Assembly (NCBI GenBank): GCA_963513935.1
Contig: OY740774.1
Coordinates: 94,852,861 to 94,916,860 of the forward strand
Direction: 5' to 3'
Length of the DNA: 64,000 bases
Origin: Aphrophora alni
Taxonomy: Eukaryota > Arthropoda > Insecta > Hemiptera > Aphrophoridae
The notes below the pieces were generated by a model. The model searched no databases, was not told the origin of the DNA, and was given only the letters and a program-made list of their open reading frames with translations. The first letter of the stretch is position 1; every line of letters starts with the position of its first letter. Made by a program: the position numbers and the translations under genes. Positions 29,000 to 41,708 of the stretch are shown here, piece by piece.

Positions 29000-30070
29000 T
29001 TATTTGAATAAAATCTAATTTTAATAATTGTAGTCAAGGTTACATTTTGTTTTGTGCTAATAAATCCTGAACCCTAATAATCTTTCCCTTGCGATTTTGC
29101 AGACAGGTTTCACATTTTACAAAAAAAAATTTATCACAATCAGTGGAACCGATTTTAAGATTATGTCTTTTATAGAGCTGGTGACCAATAAGTTTCACTG
29201 GGTTCTTAGCGGCTAAGATTTTGGTTTTGTGTTTTTTCTTACAACAGCTTACAGAAAATATTGAATAAATAAAAATTGAATAAACTTACAAGATATTATC
29301 CACTCACCAAAATAAAATCGGTTTAATATTCTGTGCTGTAGAGAACTGTACAAGAGAACCACCAACTTAATTTAAAAAAAAAAAAAAAACACTTTTCTGG
29401 ACTAAGGGATCACAAAACGGATATATCCAAAAAAATATTTGGGGCAAATCACATCAGTTTCTTTATACTACGTATATGTAATGAAATAATAACTGGTAAC
29501 AAGACGTAAGGATAAACATTGAAACGTGAAAGTAAACTTGTGATGGTTTATTTACTAGCCATATCTGCTAATTCTGGCACACCTAACTCATATTGTATCC
29601 AAAGCCAGTGTTGAGAGGACATTAATAATAATTCAATTACTACTGTCTATTATTAGCACCTTAATAAAATTATTGTGAAGCTACACACCAAATCACGAAA
29701 CTGATCCGGCCCAACATTATCTCACAAATTCAGTGCGTGACATCACCTGAATTTACATATCGACTAGCAATGACCTCCCCCCCCCCTCCGCTAAAATATC
29801 GGTGGTCCTAGTGTAGATTCATTAATTTTATTATACATGTTGCAAAAAAACTGAAATATGGAATCGGTGAAAATACAATATGTCTCCTGTTGATTCGGAG
29901 ATTACATATTGCGTTATTAACCGATCAGCTGTTTGCAGTTCCAATCAGTGTTTTAATTTTATCCACCCGTTCAAAAAACGAGAGAACCCGAACGATTCCG
30001 ACATCTCCGACAAAACCAATGAAACCTCGATATATACAGGGTCGTCACAGTTTCGTTCTATTACTATTCA
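29000..30070. other. Unit A sequence downstream of the peptide gene
   Basis: Homologous to about 34380-35470 in unit B and, in part, to 40740-41030 in unit C (landmarks CAATATGTCT, GATCAGCTGTTTGCAGTTCC, GAGAGAACCCGAA). A third exon of the peptide gene may be here, but I could not identify one. Confidence 0.4.
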
Positions 30071-30105
30071 TCCTTAATAATAATATATAGTAGTGTATAA
30101 CTTAC

Positions 30106-30258
30106 TGTAATAGTTTCCATATCCGTATATAATACAGCAGTTGACTTCACGTTCAATGGTCACAGGTCCTTGGGGACAATCCAAATAATACGTCTTGGGG
30201 CAGTTATAGTCGCATGGACTGTGCCATGGTTTTCCATTCACAATGACAAGAAGGCATG
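30106..30258 (-). CDS. Exon 2 of the unit A secreted peptide
   Basis: Acceptor CCACAG, donor GTAAGT, phase 1 at both ends. It encodes all five visible Cys. The apparent Met start at 30271 lies in the intron. Confidence 0.72.
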
Positions 30259-30897
30259 CTGTGGAAAACAAAACATTATTATCTACTTATTTATTATGTG
30301 TGTGCATATGTATTTTTATAAATACTGTTATATAATAATATATTTATTGTGATAAGGAAGTGACACTACAATGCCATTACGTATTATTTTAGTTTTTTAG
30401 CATAATCATGATTTTGTTTCAATTAGGTCCCCAAAAAATGATTCCTTTAGAAAATATATAACTTTTTCTTTGTAATAATTGTTAATTTTTATTTTTATTC
30501 ATTATTATTCTTTATTGTTTAAATATTAAACATTTTCACCTGTCTAAAATTATAAAACTTTTAATGTATTTTTTTTTCTTCCACGGAATAAAATAATAAT
30601 AATTAATGGTTTTCTGTGAAACGTTGAATATTCTTCTAAATGTTAAATGTATTAGAAATAAGGATTTGTCTACAAATTCTCTTGAATTGGTAAATAATAA
30701 TAGTACTGTAATTGTAATAGTACTGTGATAGTGGAGTAATTCGTACTGTGATAATAGTGTGACTATTTCAAATAATATTTTACAGAAACATTTAAATTTA
30801 TTCTTGACTAAATTTTCATTTTTTTTTAAATGTATGTAATTTTGAAATACTAAAGTGACTTACCACAGATCAGAGCAGCGAAAAGTAGTAATTTCAT
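30106..30897 (-). CDS. Small secreted Cys-rich peptide, unit A copy
   Basis: Family not recognised. Exon 1 is 30897-30864 (MKLLLFAALIC plus one base, donor GTAAGT). Exon 2 is 30258-30106 after TTTTCCACAG, joining in phase; 62 residues are coded up to a GTAAGT donor at 30105. Residues 1-20 form a signal peptide ending near VIVNG. The mature part has five Cys spaced C-x3-C-x7-C-x12-C-C and an aromatic tail (IIYGYGNYY). An odd Cys number suggests a sixth in an unseen exon 3; alternatively the donor is not used and the frame stops at 30074. Copies in units B and C lie at the same place. A secreted defence, salivary or venom-like role is possible but not shown. Confidence 0.72.
30864..30897 (-). 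CDS. Exon 1 (signal peptide) of the unit A secreted peptide
   Basis: Eleven codons MKLLLFAALIC plus G, then GTAAGT. Almost identical in units B and C. Confidence 0.72.
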
Positions 30898-30942
30898 CTT
30901 GAAAATCTGTTTTTCAGTGTTTCGGTGAAATGTAAGACGACA

Positions 30943-30950
30943 GTTATATT
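30943..30950 (-). promoter_or_regulatory. Possible TATA box of the unit A peptide gene
   Basis: AATATAAC, 46 bases before the ATG. The same motif sits at exactly the same distance in unit B (36327-36334) and unit C (41701-41708). Confidence 0.4.
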
Positions 30951-31589
30951 GAAAGTACCAAGACCTTGGTGTGAATTCTTATCTGCAAATACTTAAAATG
31001 TCTTTTTTCGAATATTTATTATCAAAAAAGTTACAATGTTGAAAAACAAAGTTAAAAGAGAAGATAGAATTGCATTATCTTCTTGATTTACTACTATTAC
31101 TTGTTTGCTTCACATATAAGCGAAAATGCAAAAAAAACATAGCGATGGTTAATTATATATTTAAATTCACTATTTTTAAAAATTTTCGCAAATCAAATAC
31201 TTTTTTGTAAAATGAAATGTAAAAATCTATTAAAATGACTATTAAAACCTTCAAATTAAATAACCAATTGAAATAAAACACTATTTGTCCAACGCAAATG
31301 CACGACGACGTTTCAATGATTAAGTCATCACCCCCAACTGTTATATGCACACAAACCCTCCTGATATTGGACTTTCAAGTTAGGTTGTATTTTCAAAGTA
31401 TACAAGTATTTACCTTATAGTTAAGTTAAATAAAATAGAAACATTAACTTTCTCTGAAGCTATAGTTACTAGTATTCACGTTACTATCTGTACAGAGCGA
31501 TGGTGAGCGGGGCAGGAAGGCTCATAGGGGGGGGGGCAAGTGTGGATTCAATAACCTTTCCTTGCGGTACGGAATAAGCAAAGTGCTAC

Positions 31590-31930
31590 TTGGGGCCACT
31601 ACGTGGCCCAATCTCTTCTTCTTGTCTTTACCCTACTACTAGTACCCATCTTCTCTCTCGAGCTGGTCCCTTTCTTTAAATCTTTCCTATCATGTTTTGG
31701 TATTCGTCCCAAGATTCTATTGGCCCTTGTGGATTATAATTTATTCTTGATTCCTGCTCTATCACAATGTGTTTTTGTTCCATACCAAGGTGGTACACCA
31801 TACTCCGAGGGTTGCATGTTAAATGGGGAAATATTTCTAGTATGCTGACTCTTGATATCACGTGATCTACAGTTTCAATTGGCGTTCTCTGGATTGAGGG
31901 ACTAGAGCCAGGACGAACCTCTTTTTTATG
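31590..31930. repeat. Repeat segment shared at the end of each unit
   Basis: GTGGCCCAATCTCTTCTTCT, CGAGCTGGTCCCTTTCTT and TGTGGATTATAATTTATTCT recur at 37090-37430 and, more diverged, at 42370-42690. Open frames here are not kept among copies. Confidence 0.65.
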
Positions 31931-32904
31931 TGATTTGTTTTTTTAGTAGTGAAATTAACATGTTAATAATGTCAAGAGTGAAATTAAATCTTTTACAATT
32001 TTCAACTGTAGTTAACTTCAAAACGGAAATTATTGTTTAGTGGATTTAACCAAGATCTTTATTAGTCACAGTTATCCACCGAGTTTGGGGAAAATATAGA
32101 CAAATAGGAACAAATATTATTTCTGAAGTCTTGGGACCATAAGGATCACAAATTTATGAAAGGTTGCTTTTTATATTAATTGTTGCTTACTCTTAGAACT
32201 ACATTTATTTCATAATAAATACATTTCCAGTCATTTATAAACTTCTTCAAACGATATTTTATATTATGTGGCTGCACATTTCATTGCCACATGCTCCATC
32301 TTCAGGGCTGCTAATTATAAGTCCACTTATAGAATATTACACAACATCAAAATTTTAATAACACATAATTACATGTTTAGTATATTGACTGTATACGTGG
32401 CAAAATATTAAAAAGAATATATCTTGCCCCTGTGTTAAACCATTTTTTTTTTATGCTCCAGGGTGTTGTCAATCAATTATATTGAACAAACCTCAAGATA
32501 AATAAATTTATATTTCCCTTTGTTAACTTTTTAATGAATTAACGTTATTTCCTACCTTCGTTCTTTTTTCAAATATTATTAACGACTTGATGTGTTTAAG
32601 TTGATGATAAAGGTAATTAAAACTGTGTTGCTAAAAACAGCCCTACCAATTATTCCCAATTATTCATAACATTTTGTGATCAAATGAATTTCGTACTTCC
32701 TTACTCCTCATATATATGTTAAACCTACCAAAAATTTTAGTCGATTTAAAAAATGTTAATATGACCTATAGCATTCACCTATAAATATTTAACATAACTT
32801 GTTAATAATTCTCAAATAACAATAAATTAAACGTTTCAATTCCCACAATAAGATAATACAACAACAAGAGTGCCCTTAGAGCTGGTATTGATTACAAGTG
32901 AGGC

Positions 32905-33050
32905 AATCCCGAAGTAACCGAGCTGGTTCTACACATTTTTTCATTTGGTCTCGTGTTAAATCTTCTTTTTTATGTTTCCTTTCAAATCTCTTTTGATCGG
33001 TACTCATTCTATTCCCTTTCTGATGTTAATACAATATTCTAGAGATATCT
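32905..33050 (+). repeat. SINE-1 copy in unit B
   Basis: GAGCTGGTTCTACAC, GGTCTCGTGTTAAATCTTC and a TACAATATTCTAGAG tail; orthologous to 23790 and 38540. Confidence 0.8.
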
Positions 33051-33654
33051 TTTTTTAAAATAATTATTGTAAATGTTATATTTATACTTCTTATTATAAG
33101 TGTAAATATTATACACTGTGTACATTTATGACAAGAAGTTACATTAATAGTGTAAAAAATGTTAGTTTGACTACAGTGTAGGGGTAGGATATCCAGTATA
33201 CGTCTATATGTTAACATTTGATTGTCATGCGATAAACTTTTGAAAGAGGGGACAAAAGGTCTTTCACTCTGATAAAACCTTACGTTACCAATCCTTTGGC
33301 ACGTAAACCTTATTACTTAGTTAAACAGTGTTGCCGTTTTTTGTGTTGTTTATATCTTTGACGGGTGGTTTCCGTGACCATATTTGTATTTAGTCTCTGT
33401 TGTTTTGGCTATTTAGACCTCGCTTTAAACCTAGCTTTAGGCTAACTTTAGGCCTTGGTTTCTTTCATTGAATAATAGTTTTAGTTTACAACATGGCTCC
33501 TTTTTCTTTGTGTAATGTTAAAATTTGTATTATTAAACTAAATTACGGGTTTATGTTTAGGTTATTGAAAGAAAACACTAAAAACATGATTTTATAGAAA
33601 TTTTTAAATCTGGAAAAAAATTGTATTTTTTATTGTTTTATTCATTAATAAGTT

Positions 33655-34100
33655 ATGTTGTAGATGAACTAGGATCAAGGAATGAACCAGAAATAGGACA
33701 GTCAGGAATCGATTCTGAAACAATAAGTAAATAATTATAAACATTTTTATTTAGCGTCTCTATGATAAACAATTTAAATTATTCAGGAGTTAAAAATCAA
33801 AAATACCAATTTAATTGTTATCATCAGGTGCAGAAATAAAATAATTTGTTTTATTACAAAACTATGTTAAAACGGCCGTTATTTTCAAAATGTTTCAAAC
33901 ATATTTTTAGTTAAACAATCAATCTAAGATAATGCTATAAATAAGATAAGAAAATTATGCTATGAAGAAAATAAAACAAACAATTTGTCTTCTATGTAAC
34001 AACATATTTATTCGCCCATCTTCTAAACCAAATTAAAAACAACCGAAATTAATTATCACCAATAACGTCAGTTTAGTAATTGTCACTCTAAAAGTAATAA
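33655..34100 (+). pseudogene. Unit B copy of the plus-strand coding relic
   Basis: The exon-like piece (TTGTAG, then GAACCAGAAATAGGACAGTC, then GTAAATAA) is clearest here. The later part (33905-34030), homologous to the open frame in unit A, has several stops. Confidence 0.4.
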
Positions 34101-35510
34101 TGTACATTGGAAAGCTTTGAAAGAAAATTCCCCAAAACCACAATAAAACACTAACATCATAAAGACTTGAAGTTATGTTTATTCATTCTTATGTACACTA
34201 CTATATTCAGAGGTATAATACAGAAATACCTCAAGGTAAATAACTCAAGTAATTGTAGTTATTAGGGTTAGTGTGTATTGTATTGTGGTAGGTTACCTCA
34301 TATGATGGACGACATGTTTGTCTATATATATAATTAAATGTGATTAAAACTTGCTTTATTTGTTCATATAACTAGTCTTCTGTGTAAATCTTATTTGAAT
34401 AAAATCTAGTTTTTAGTAATGGTCAAGGTTACTTTTTGTTTCGTACTAAACTCTAATATTTTTATTTCCTCAATTCTAATATTCTTTTACATACTATTTT
34501 GCGTTTCGGTCATTAATCTTGACATTTTACTAAACTTTTGACAAAATCAATGGATCCGATTTAAAAGAAATTATGTCTTTTATAACAGTACTTGGCGGTT
34601 TAAAAAAAATTGTTTACAGATAATTCAAGACTGATATTTTCAGAGAGCTTGTAACTGATAAGTTTCAAATTGGTTCTTATTGGTTACAATTTTGGTTTTT
34701 AGTTGTTTCTATAAAAACACAATTATTTTCTGGTTTTTTTCTTATGACAGCTAACAGGAACTATTGATTAACGAAAAATGAATACCTTTACAAGATATTA
34801 TCAACCCAGCAAATTTAATTAAAATATGTTCACCTCTTTAAGCCGTAGAGCACTGCACAAGGGAAAGGACCAACACCATTCCAAAAAAAACCTTTTTTAA
34901 CCCAGTAGATAAAAACACCGATATATCCACGTACAAATTCAACAAAGATTTGGGACACATTACTTTCTTTATACTACGTATATGTGATGAAATAAGTAAC
35001 TGGTAACAAAACGTACGGATAAATGTTGAAATGTGATCGTAACTTGGCACATGGGTTAGGTTTGGTTATAAACCTTATCTGGGACATTCTAGCACACCTA
35101 ACTCATCAATATGAGTTAAAGCCAGTTATGAGGTACATACATTACTAATTAACTATTAAGTCTATTACTACTGTCTATTATTATCACATTAATAAGGGCA
35201 GTGTTGATTCATTAGAGAGCCACGTATTTTTATACATATTGCAAAAAAACTGAAACATGGAACCGGTGAAAACACAATATGTCTGCTGTTTGTTTAGAGA
35301 TTACATATTGTGTTAATTTATCCGATCAGCTGTTTGCAGTTCCAATCAGTGTTTTAATTTTATCCCTTCGTTCAAAAAACGAGAGAACCCGAACAATTCC
35401 GACCTCTCCAACCTGAGCCAATGAAGCTTCGAGATTTATATTAGGGTCGTCACAGTTTCGCTCTATTACTATTCATCCTTAATAATAATATATAGTAGTG
35501 TATAACTTAC

Positions 35511-35660
35511 CGTAATAGTTTCCATATCCGTATATAATACAGCAGTTGACTTCACGTTCAATGGTCACAAGTCCTTGGGGACAATGCAAATAATACTTCT
35601 TGTGGCATTGTAAAAGGCATCGCTCATGAAATGGTGTTCCATTCACCACAAGAAGGCACG
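35511..35660 (-). CDS. Exon 2 of the unit B secreted peptide
   Basis: Acceptor TTTTCCACAG, donor G|GTAAGT. 150 bases, carrying all five Cys. Confidence 0.72.
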
Positions 35661-36281
35661 CTGTGGAAAACAAGACATTATTATCTACTTATTTATTTGG
35701 TCTGTGAATACGTACTTTTATAAATAATTTTATATAATAATATAATTACAGTGATAAAGAAATGACACTACAATGCCATTACGTATTATTTTTCTTATTG
35801 TAATAATGTTTTTCTTCTTCCAATTATGTCCCCAATATATAAAATTCTTTTAGTATATAGGTTATATATATATTTATTTATTCATTCATTCATTTAAGAA
35901 GTATTATTAAACTTTAAATTTGTAGTAATTGTTGATTTAAATTTTATCAATAATTGTTTAAATGTTACAAATTTTTACGTGCCTAAAAAAAATATCTCAT
36001 TTAAATATTTTATTCCATGGGATAAAATAATAATAATTATTGATAATTGTTTTTTGCAAAACGTTAAACATCCTTTTAAAATTTAAATGTACTAGGAAAA
36101 ATAACTACAAATTCAGTAGAATTGTCAAAAATACTCTGATGAGAACGTGACTATTTCAACCTTTTAATAATATTGATTTCTCGTACAAACGTCCTAATAA
36201 GTCTAATGATACATGAATTTTGAACTGACAATACAAAATTGACTTACTGCAAATCAGAGCAGCGAAAAGTAGTAATTTCAT
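35511..36281 (-). CDS. Small secreted Cys-rich peptide, unit B copy
   Basis: Exon 1 is 36281-36248 (MKLLLFAALIC plus one base, donor GTAAGT). Exon 2 is 35660-35511, one codon shorter than in unit A, with the same phases and a GTAAGT donor. The signal peptide is kept. Cys spacing C-x3-C-x7-C-x12-C-C is unchanged, but the residues around the first three Cys differ strongly from A (FHERCLLQCHKKYYLHC here), while TIEREVNCCIIYGYGNYY is identical. The nearby noncoding DNA is also highly similar. If the donor is not used, translation stops at 35479. Function unknown; the pattern suggests a diversifying secreted peptide. Confidence 0.72.
36248..36281 (-). CDS. Exon 1 (signal peptide) of the unit B secreted peptide
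   Basis: Eleven codons plus A, then GTAAGTC. Differs from unit A by a synonymous change and the last base. Confidence 0.72.
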
Positions 36282-36326
36282 CTTACAAATCTGTTTTTCA
36301 GTGTTTCGATGAAATGTAAGACGGCA

Positions 36327-36334
36327 GTTATATT
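36327..36334 (-). promoter_or_regulatory. Possible TATA box of the unit B peptide gene
   Basis: AATATAAC, 46 bases before the ATG, as in units A and C. Confidence 0.4.
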
Positions 36335-38539
36335 GAAAGTAGTAAGACCTTGGTGTGAATTCTTATCTGCAAATACTTAAAATGTCTTTTGTGGAATATT
36401 TATTATCAAAAAAGTTACAATGTTGAAAAACAAAGTTAAAAGAAAATAATGAAATTGCATTATCTTATTGATTTACTACTATTACTTGTTTGCTTCACAG
36501 ATAAGCGTTAATACAAAAATAAACATAGCCATGGTTAGTTATATTTTTTAAATTCAATATTTTCAAAAATTGTCGCAAATCAAATACTTTTTTGTAAAAT
36601 GAAATGTTAAAATCGTAGACAATCTTTCAAAGGACACATGAACTTACCGCTATATAAAATAAATTGTAAGATCTCATACAACTATAAAATCTTATGAATT
36701 ACGCTGAATTGTCACAATTAATTGTAAGAACTATTAAAACTTTCAAGTTAAACAACCAATTGAAATAAAACACTATTTGTGCAACGCAAATGCACGACGA
36801 CGTTTCAATGATTAGGTCATCACCCCCAACTGTTTTATACACACAAACTCTCCTGATATTGGACTTTCAAGTTAGGTTGAATTTTCAAAGTATACTTACG
36901 CCTTATAGTCAAGTTAAATAAAATAGAAACATTTACTTTCTCTGAAGCTATAGTTTCTAGTATTCAGGTATCTATGTGTACAGAGCGATGGTGAGTGGGG
37001 CAGGAAGGCTCATAGGGGGGGGGGCAAGTGTGGATTCAATAACCTTTCCTTGGGGTACGGAATGAGCAAAGTGCTACTTGGGGCCCCTATGTGGCCCAAT
37101 CTCTTCTTCTTGTCTTTACCCTACTACTAGTACCCATCTTCTCTCTCGAGCTGGTCCCTTTCTTTAAATCTTTCCTATCTTTATTTGGTTTTCGTCCCAA
37201 GATTCTTTTGGCCCTTGTGGATTATAATTTATTCTTGATCCCTACTATATCATAATCGGTTTTGTTCCAAACCCAGGTGCGCACCATACTCCGAGGATTG
37301 CGTGGAAAAGGGGGCGTTCCTCTAGTATACTGACTCTAGATACCACGTGACCTGCGGTTTCAATTTGAGTTCTCTCAATTGAGGGGCTAGAGCCAGGACG
37401 ACCCTTTTGGATGATTTCTTTTTTAGTATTAATTTTTTTTTTGGTAGTGAAATTAAAGTGCTAACAATGTCAAGAGTGAAATTAAATCTTTTACAATTTT
37501 CAATCGTAGCTGACGTCAAAACGGAAATTACTGGTTGATGGATTTAACTGATATCTTTATTAGTCACAGTGTAATATCGAGTTTGGAAAAAATTAATTTG
37601 AAATATTAAATCAGAGAAGCCGTACAATTTGGTAAAAGTAGGCTACAATATATACAATTAGGAACAAATATTATATCTATGTCCTGGAACCAGAATAATC
37701 ACAAATTTATGATCGGTTACTTTTTTACATTATCTGTTGCTTACCCTTAGAACTACATTTATTTCATAATAAATACATTTTTCAGTCACTTGTAGTCTTC
37801 GTTAAACATAATTTTATATTATGTGGCTACATGTTGCACTGCTACTTGCACCACCTTCACGCCTGCTAATTATAACTCCATTTATATAATATTACACAAC
37901 ATAATATATTTACTATGATTAACACTTATCGTTATCCATAGGCAACTGTCGTATGATTTTAAAAACGATGGCCGTTTCGGATATTCAGCCATTATCTAGT
38001 TCAAGTTGGAGAAGGGTCTCCGTTGTCATGTAACACTAAACAAAAACTCATATATAAACATTACAATAAATACTACACTCAATTAAAACAGTCCGTTGGG
38101 CGCACTATCTCGCACTGAACTACTTTGCTCATGATAAAATGGTTTATCACGGGGAAAGGTTTTCTGAACCTCGTAATATTACTCCATTCTTCAATTCGGT
38201 TAGACCCTTACGAGCCCTGTTGATGTGTTTCGATTAAACATTCTCGCTTCCCTCATTTCACTGTTTCGGCCTTTGTGGGCCTCAGTTGTAAGCTCGTTCA
38301 ATTGACTCTGCTCTACTGGCTCTCTATGTCTACCATAATACTCCTCATTAATTTGTAATTTTAAACATTTCTTGTTGCCAACTAAGATTGGAGTCCAATT
38401 TTCAAATGTTAACATGCCCGTGATTAAACATCCACCTTTAAATATTTAACATAACTTCTTAATAATTTTCAATTAACTATACGATAAACATGTCAATTCC
38501 CACGATAAGCCGAGAGCTGCTAGTGATTACAGTTGTAGC

Positions 38540-38692
38540 ATTCCCGATGTAACCTAGCTGGATCCTACACCTTTCTTCACCTAGTCTCGTGTTAGATCCA
38601 CTTTTTCATGTTTCCTATCAAATCTCATATGTCCCACACTCGTTTAACCCCACTCTGATGTTATTAGAGCATACGAGGGCTAGGGGTTTCTT
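38540..38692 (+). repeat. SINE-1 copy in unit C
   Basis: CTAGCTGGATCCTACAC, CTCGTGTTAGATCC and GTTATTAGAGCATACGAGGG. Shared with units A and B. Confidence 0.8.
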
Positions 38693-39284
38693 TCCTTATA
38701 AATGTAAATGTTATATTAATACTGCTTATTATAAATGTAAATATTCATTACATTTATGATAAGAAGTTACATTAATAGCGTAAAAAAGGTTAATTATACT
38801 ACAGTGTAGGGGTAGGATCCCCAGTATACGTTTATATGTTAACATTTGATTGATAATCTCTATACACCCATTCGTTTCGGGTTGACTTGTATCATAACAT
38901 ATTTTTATGTTATTGTTGTTGGATTTATGCTAAGGAGCATTTTACGTTGTGTGTTTGTAAGGAGATGTTTCTTCCTTTAGAAAAACATAATAAAACTAAA
39001 AAAGACGCTTTAACGCAATGACTTAGTCATAATATTCAGTTGTTACTTGACCACTGAAACCCAAGAGTAACTACACCCTAATAATTTTCATAGCTGCACT
39101 TTGTTTAGATGAAAATCTTTTTATTTCATGAATATTTACAAGAATAAAACTTTGTAATAAATATTAATCTCATATACTAATATTATTATTATATAGACAT
39201 GCTTATATATTTTTATCAAAGTAACATCTAAATTAGAAACTAATCTGGGTTCTCCCATAGTTAGTTCGGGCTTGACAACTCCGA

Positions 39285-39440
39285 GGCACCATAACTGTAT
39301 CTACACTTTATTTCACATAGTCATGCGTTAGATTCCTCTCTTCCATATTTCCTTTCAGGTCTTTCTTGTCCAACTCTCCAAGCCTGACGCTATTAAAGAA
39401 TTAGTGGTCTAGGGATGTATATTTCATGTTCTATTCTTCC
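39285..39440 (+). repeat. SINE-1 copy, unit C only
   Basis: GTATCTACACTTTATTTCAC, GCGTTAGATTCCTCTCTTCC and TGACGCTATTAAAGAATTAG. No partner at the matching place in units A or B, so inserted after duplication or lost there. Confidence 0.75.
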
Positions 39441-39974
39441 TTTTTTTAAAAGGTGATGATGAAAAAGACAAAATGACAAGGAAAAAATAATAAAACTAGA
39501 CTGCCAATTTTTTACATAAATTTCCACTAGGAGTAATTACCAGATCATACGATAAACTTTTGAAAGAGGGGACAAAAGGTCGTTCACCCTGATAAAACCT
39601 TACGTTACCAATCCCTTGGCACGTAAACCTTATTACTTAGTTATCCAGTGTTGCCAATTTTTGTGTTGTTTATATCTTTGACTGTTGGTTTCCATGACCA
39701 TATTTGTATTTAGTCTCAGTTGGTTTGGCTATTTAGACCTCGCTTTAAACCTAGCTTTAGGCTAACTTTAGGCTTTGGTTTCTTTCATTGATTAATAGTT
39801 TTAGTTTACAACATGGCTCCTTTTTCTTCGTATACTGTTCCATTGTGTATTATTAAACTAAATTACGAGTTTATGTTTAGGTTATTGAAAGAAAATACTA
39901 AAAACAAGATTTTATAGAAATTTTTTATTCTGGAAAAAAATTGTAATGTTTATTGTTTTATCCATTAATAGGTT

Positions 39975-40440
39975 TTGTTGTAGATAAACCAGAATAAGGA
40001 CAGTCAGGAATCGATTCTGAAACAATAAGTAAATAATTATAAACATTTTTATTTTGTGTCTCTATGATAAACAATTTAAATTATTCAGGAGTTAAAAATC
40101 AAAAATACCAATTTAATTGCTATCATCAGGTGCAGAAATAAAATAATTTTAATTTGTTTGAACAAATTTATTTGTTTTATTACAAAACTATGTGAAAACA
40201 GCCGTTATTTTCAAAATGTTTCAAACATATTTTTAGTTAAAGAATCAATCCAAGATAATGCTATAAATAAGATAAGAAGATTATGCTATGAAGAAAATAA
40301 AACAAAAAGTGTGTCTTCTATGTAACATAATATATAGAGTAGACATTAAGTCCGAATCTCTCGCAATACTTAATAACGGCACAAAAATTTAGACAAATTT
40401 TCTAATTCGCCCATCATCTAAACCAAATTAAAATGAACCG
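39975..40440 (+). pseudogene. Unit C copy of the plus-strand coding relic
   Basis: Same exon-like piece (GGACAGTCAGGAATCGATTC) with an early stop, then a broken counterpart of the unit A frame. Confidence 0.38.
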
Positions 40441-41028
40441 AAATTAATTATCACCAATAACGTCAGTTTAGTAATTGTCACTCTAAAAGTAAAAATGTAC
40501 ATTGGAAAGCTTTGAAAGAAAATTCCCCAAAACCACAATAAAACAGTAACATCACAAAGACTTGAAGTTATGTTTATTCATTCTTATGTACATTTCAATA
40601 GCACTAGTATCGTCAGTGGTACAATACAAATACACAAGTATCTCAAGGTAAATAACTCAAGTAATTGTAGTTATTATGGTTAGTTGTATTGTATTGTGGT
40701 AGGTTACCTCATATGATGGACGACATGTTTGTCTATATATATAGGCATATGAGTTAAAGCCAGTTTTGAGGTACATACATTACTAATAAACTGTTAAGTA
40801 AATTACTACTGTCTATTATTATCACCTTAATAAGGGCAGTGTTGATTCATTAGAGAGCCATAATATATTTTTACATATTGCAAAAAAAAACTGAAACATG
40901 GAACCGGTGAAAACACAATATGTCTGCTGGCTGAGAGATTACATTTTGTGTTAATTTATCCGATCAGCTGTTTGCAGTTCCGATCAGTGTTTTAATTTTA
41001 TCCCTTCGTTCAAAAACCGAGAGAACCC

Positions 41029-41235
41029 GAAGAAGGCATGCTGTGGAAAACAAAACATTATTATCTACTTATTTATTATGTGTGTGCATATGTATTTTTA
41101 TAAATACTGTTATATAATAATATAGTTACAGTGATAAAGAAATGACACTACAATGCCATTACGTATTATTTTTCTTATTGTAATAATGTTTTTCTTCTTC
41201 CAATTATGTCCCCAATATATAACCTGAATTCTCTA

Positions 41236-41275
<40 letters not shown>

Positions 41276-41655
41276 GAAGGACTATGAGACTTTAAATTTG
41301 TAAAAATTGTTGATTTAATTTTGATCAATAATTGTTTAAATGTTACAAATTTTCACGTGCCTAAAAAAAAATTTTATTTAAATTTTATTCCATGGAATAA
41401 AATAATATTAATTATTGATAATTGTTTTCTGCAAAACGTTAAACATTCTTTTAAAATTTAAATGTACTAGGAAAAATAACTACAAATTCAGTTGAATTGT
41501 CAAAAATACTCTGATGAGAACGTGACTATTTCAACCTTTTAATAATATTGATTTCTCGTAAAACGTCTTATTAAGTCTAATGATACATGAATTTTGAACT
41601 GACAATACAAAAGTGACTTACTGCAAATCAGAGCAGCGAAAAGTAGTAATTTCAT
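41029..41655 (-). pseudogene. Unit C secreted-peptide gene with exon 2 deleted
   Basis: The promoter motif, exon 1 (41655-41622, MKLLLFAALIC), the donor, the intron and the exon 2 acceptor (CCACAG) are all kept. Only the first dozen or so bases of exon 2 remain (to about 41030); the sequence then jumps to the downstream flank normally 220 or more bases away (GAGAACCCGAA). The junction shows a 2-base overlap (AA). No mature Cys motif is left. The frame runs on into the flank for about 20 codons and stops. Confidence 0.8.
41237..41271. repeat. (TA)n microsatellite in the unit C intron
   Basis: About 17 TA units, at the place where unit B has only a short TA-rich stretch. Confidence 0.9.
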
Positions 41656-41700
41656 CTTGAAAATCTGTTTTTCAATCATTGCATGAAATGTAAGATGGCA

Positions 41701-41708
41701 GTTATATT
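41701..41708 (-). promoter_or_regulatory. Relic TATA-like motif of the unit C peptide pseudogene
   Basis: AATATAAC, 46 bases before the ATG, identical in position to A and B. Confidence 0.35.

Larger units (their letters stand above)
20940..32035. repeat. Duplicated segment, unit A (with later insertions)
   Basis: Shared landmarks in order: AGATCTTTATT near 20960; the SINE-1 copy at about 23800; GACTGCAGTGTAGTGG at about 26850; the 28.4-28.9 kb plus-strand ORF relic; and the secreted-peptide gene at 30.1-30.9 kb. They recur in units B and C. Unit A is longer because it holds the foldback at 22153-23039, the element at 23995-25558 and the one at 25566-26820. Confidence 0.75.
32036..37535. repeat. 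Duplicated segment, unit B
   Basis: Bounded by TGGATTTAAC..AGATCTTTATTAGTCACAG at 32040 and its repeat at 37540. It is colinear with units A and C; exon 1 of the peptide gene is 5384 bases from that in A and 5374 from that in C. Confidence 0.8.

Noticed and set aside
31603..31848. 81-codon frame with hydrophobic start
   Set aside because: Not kept in the unit B and C copies; lies in a noncoding end repeat.
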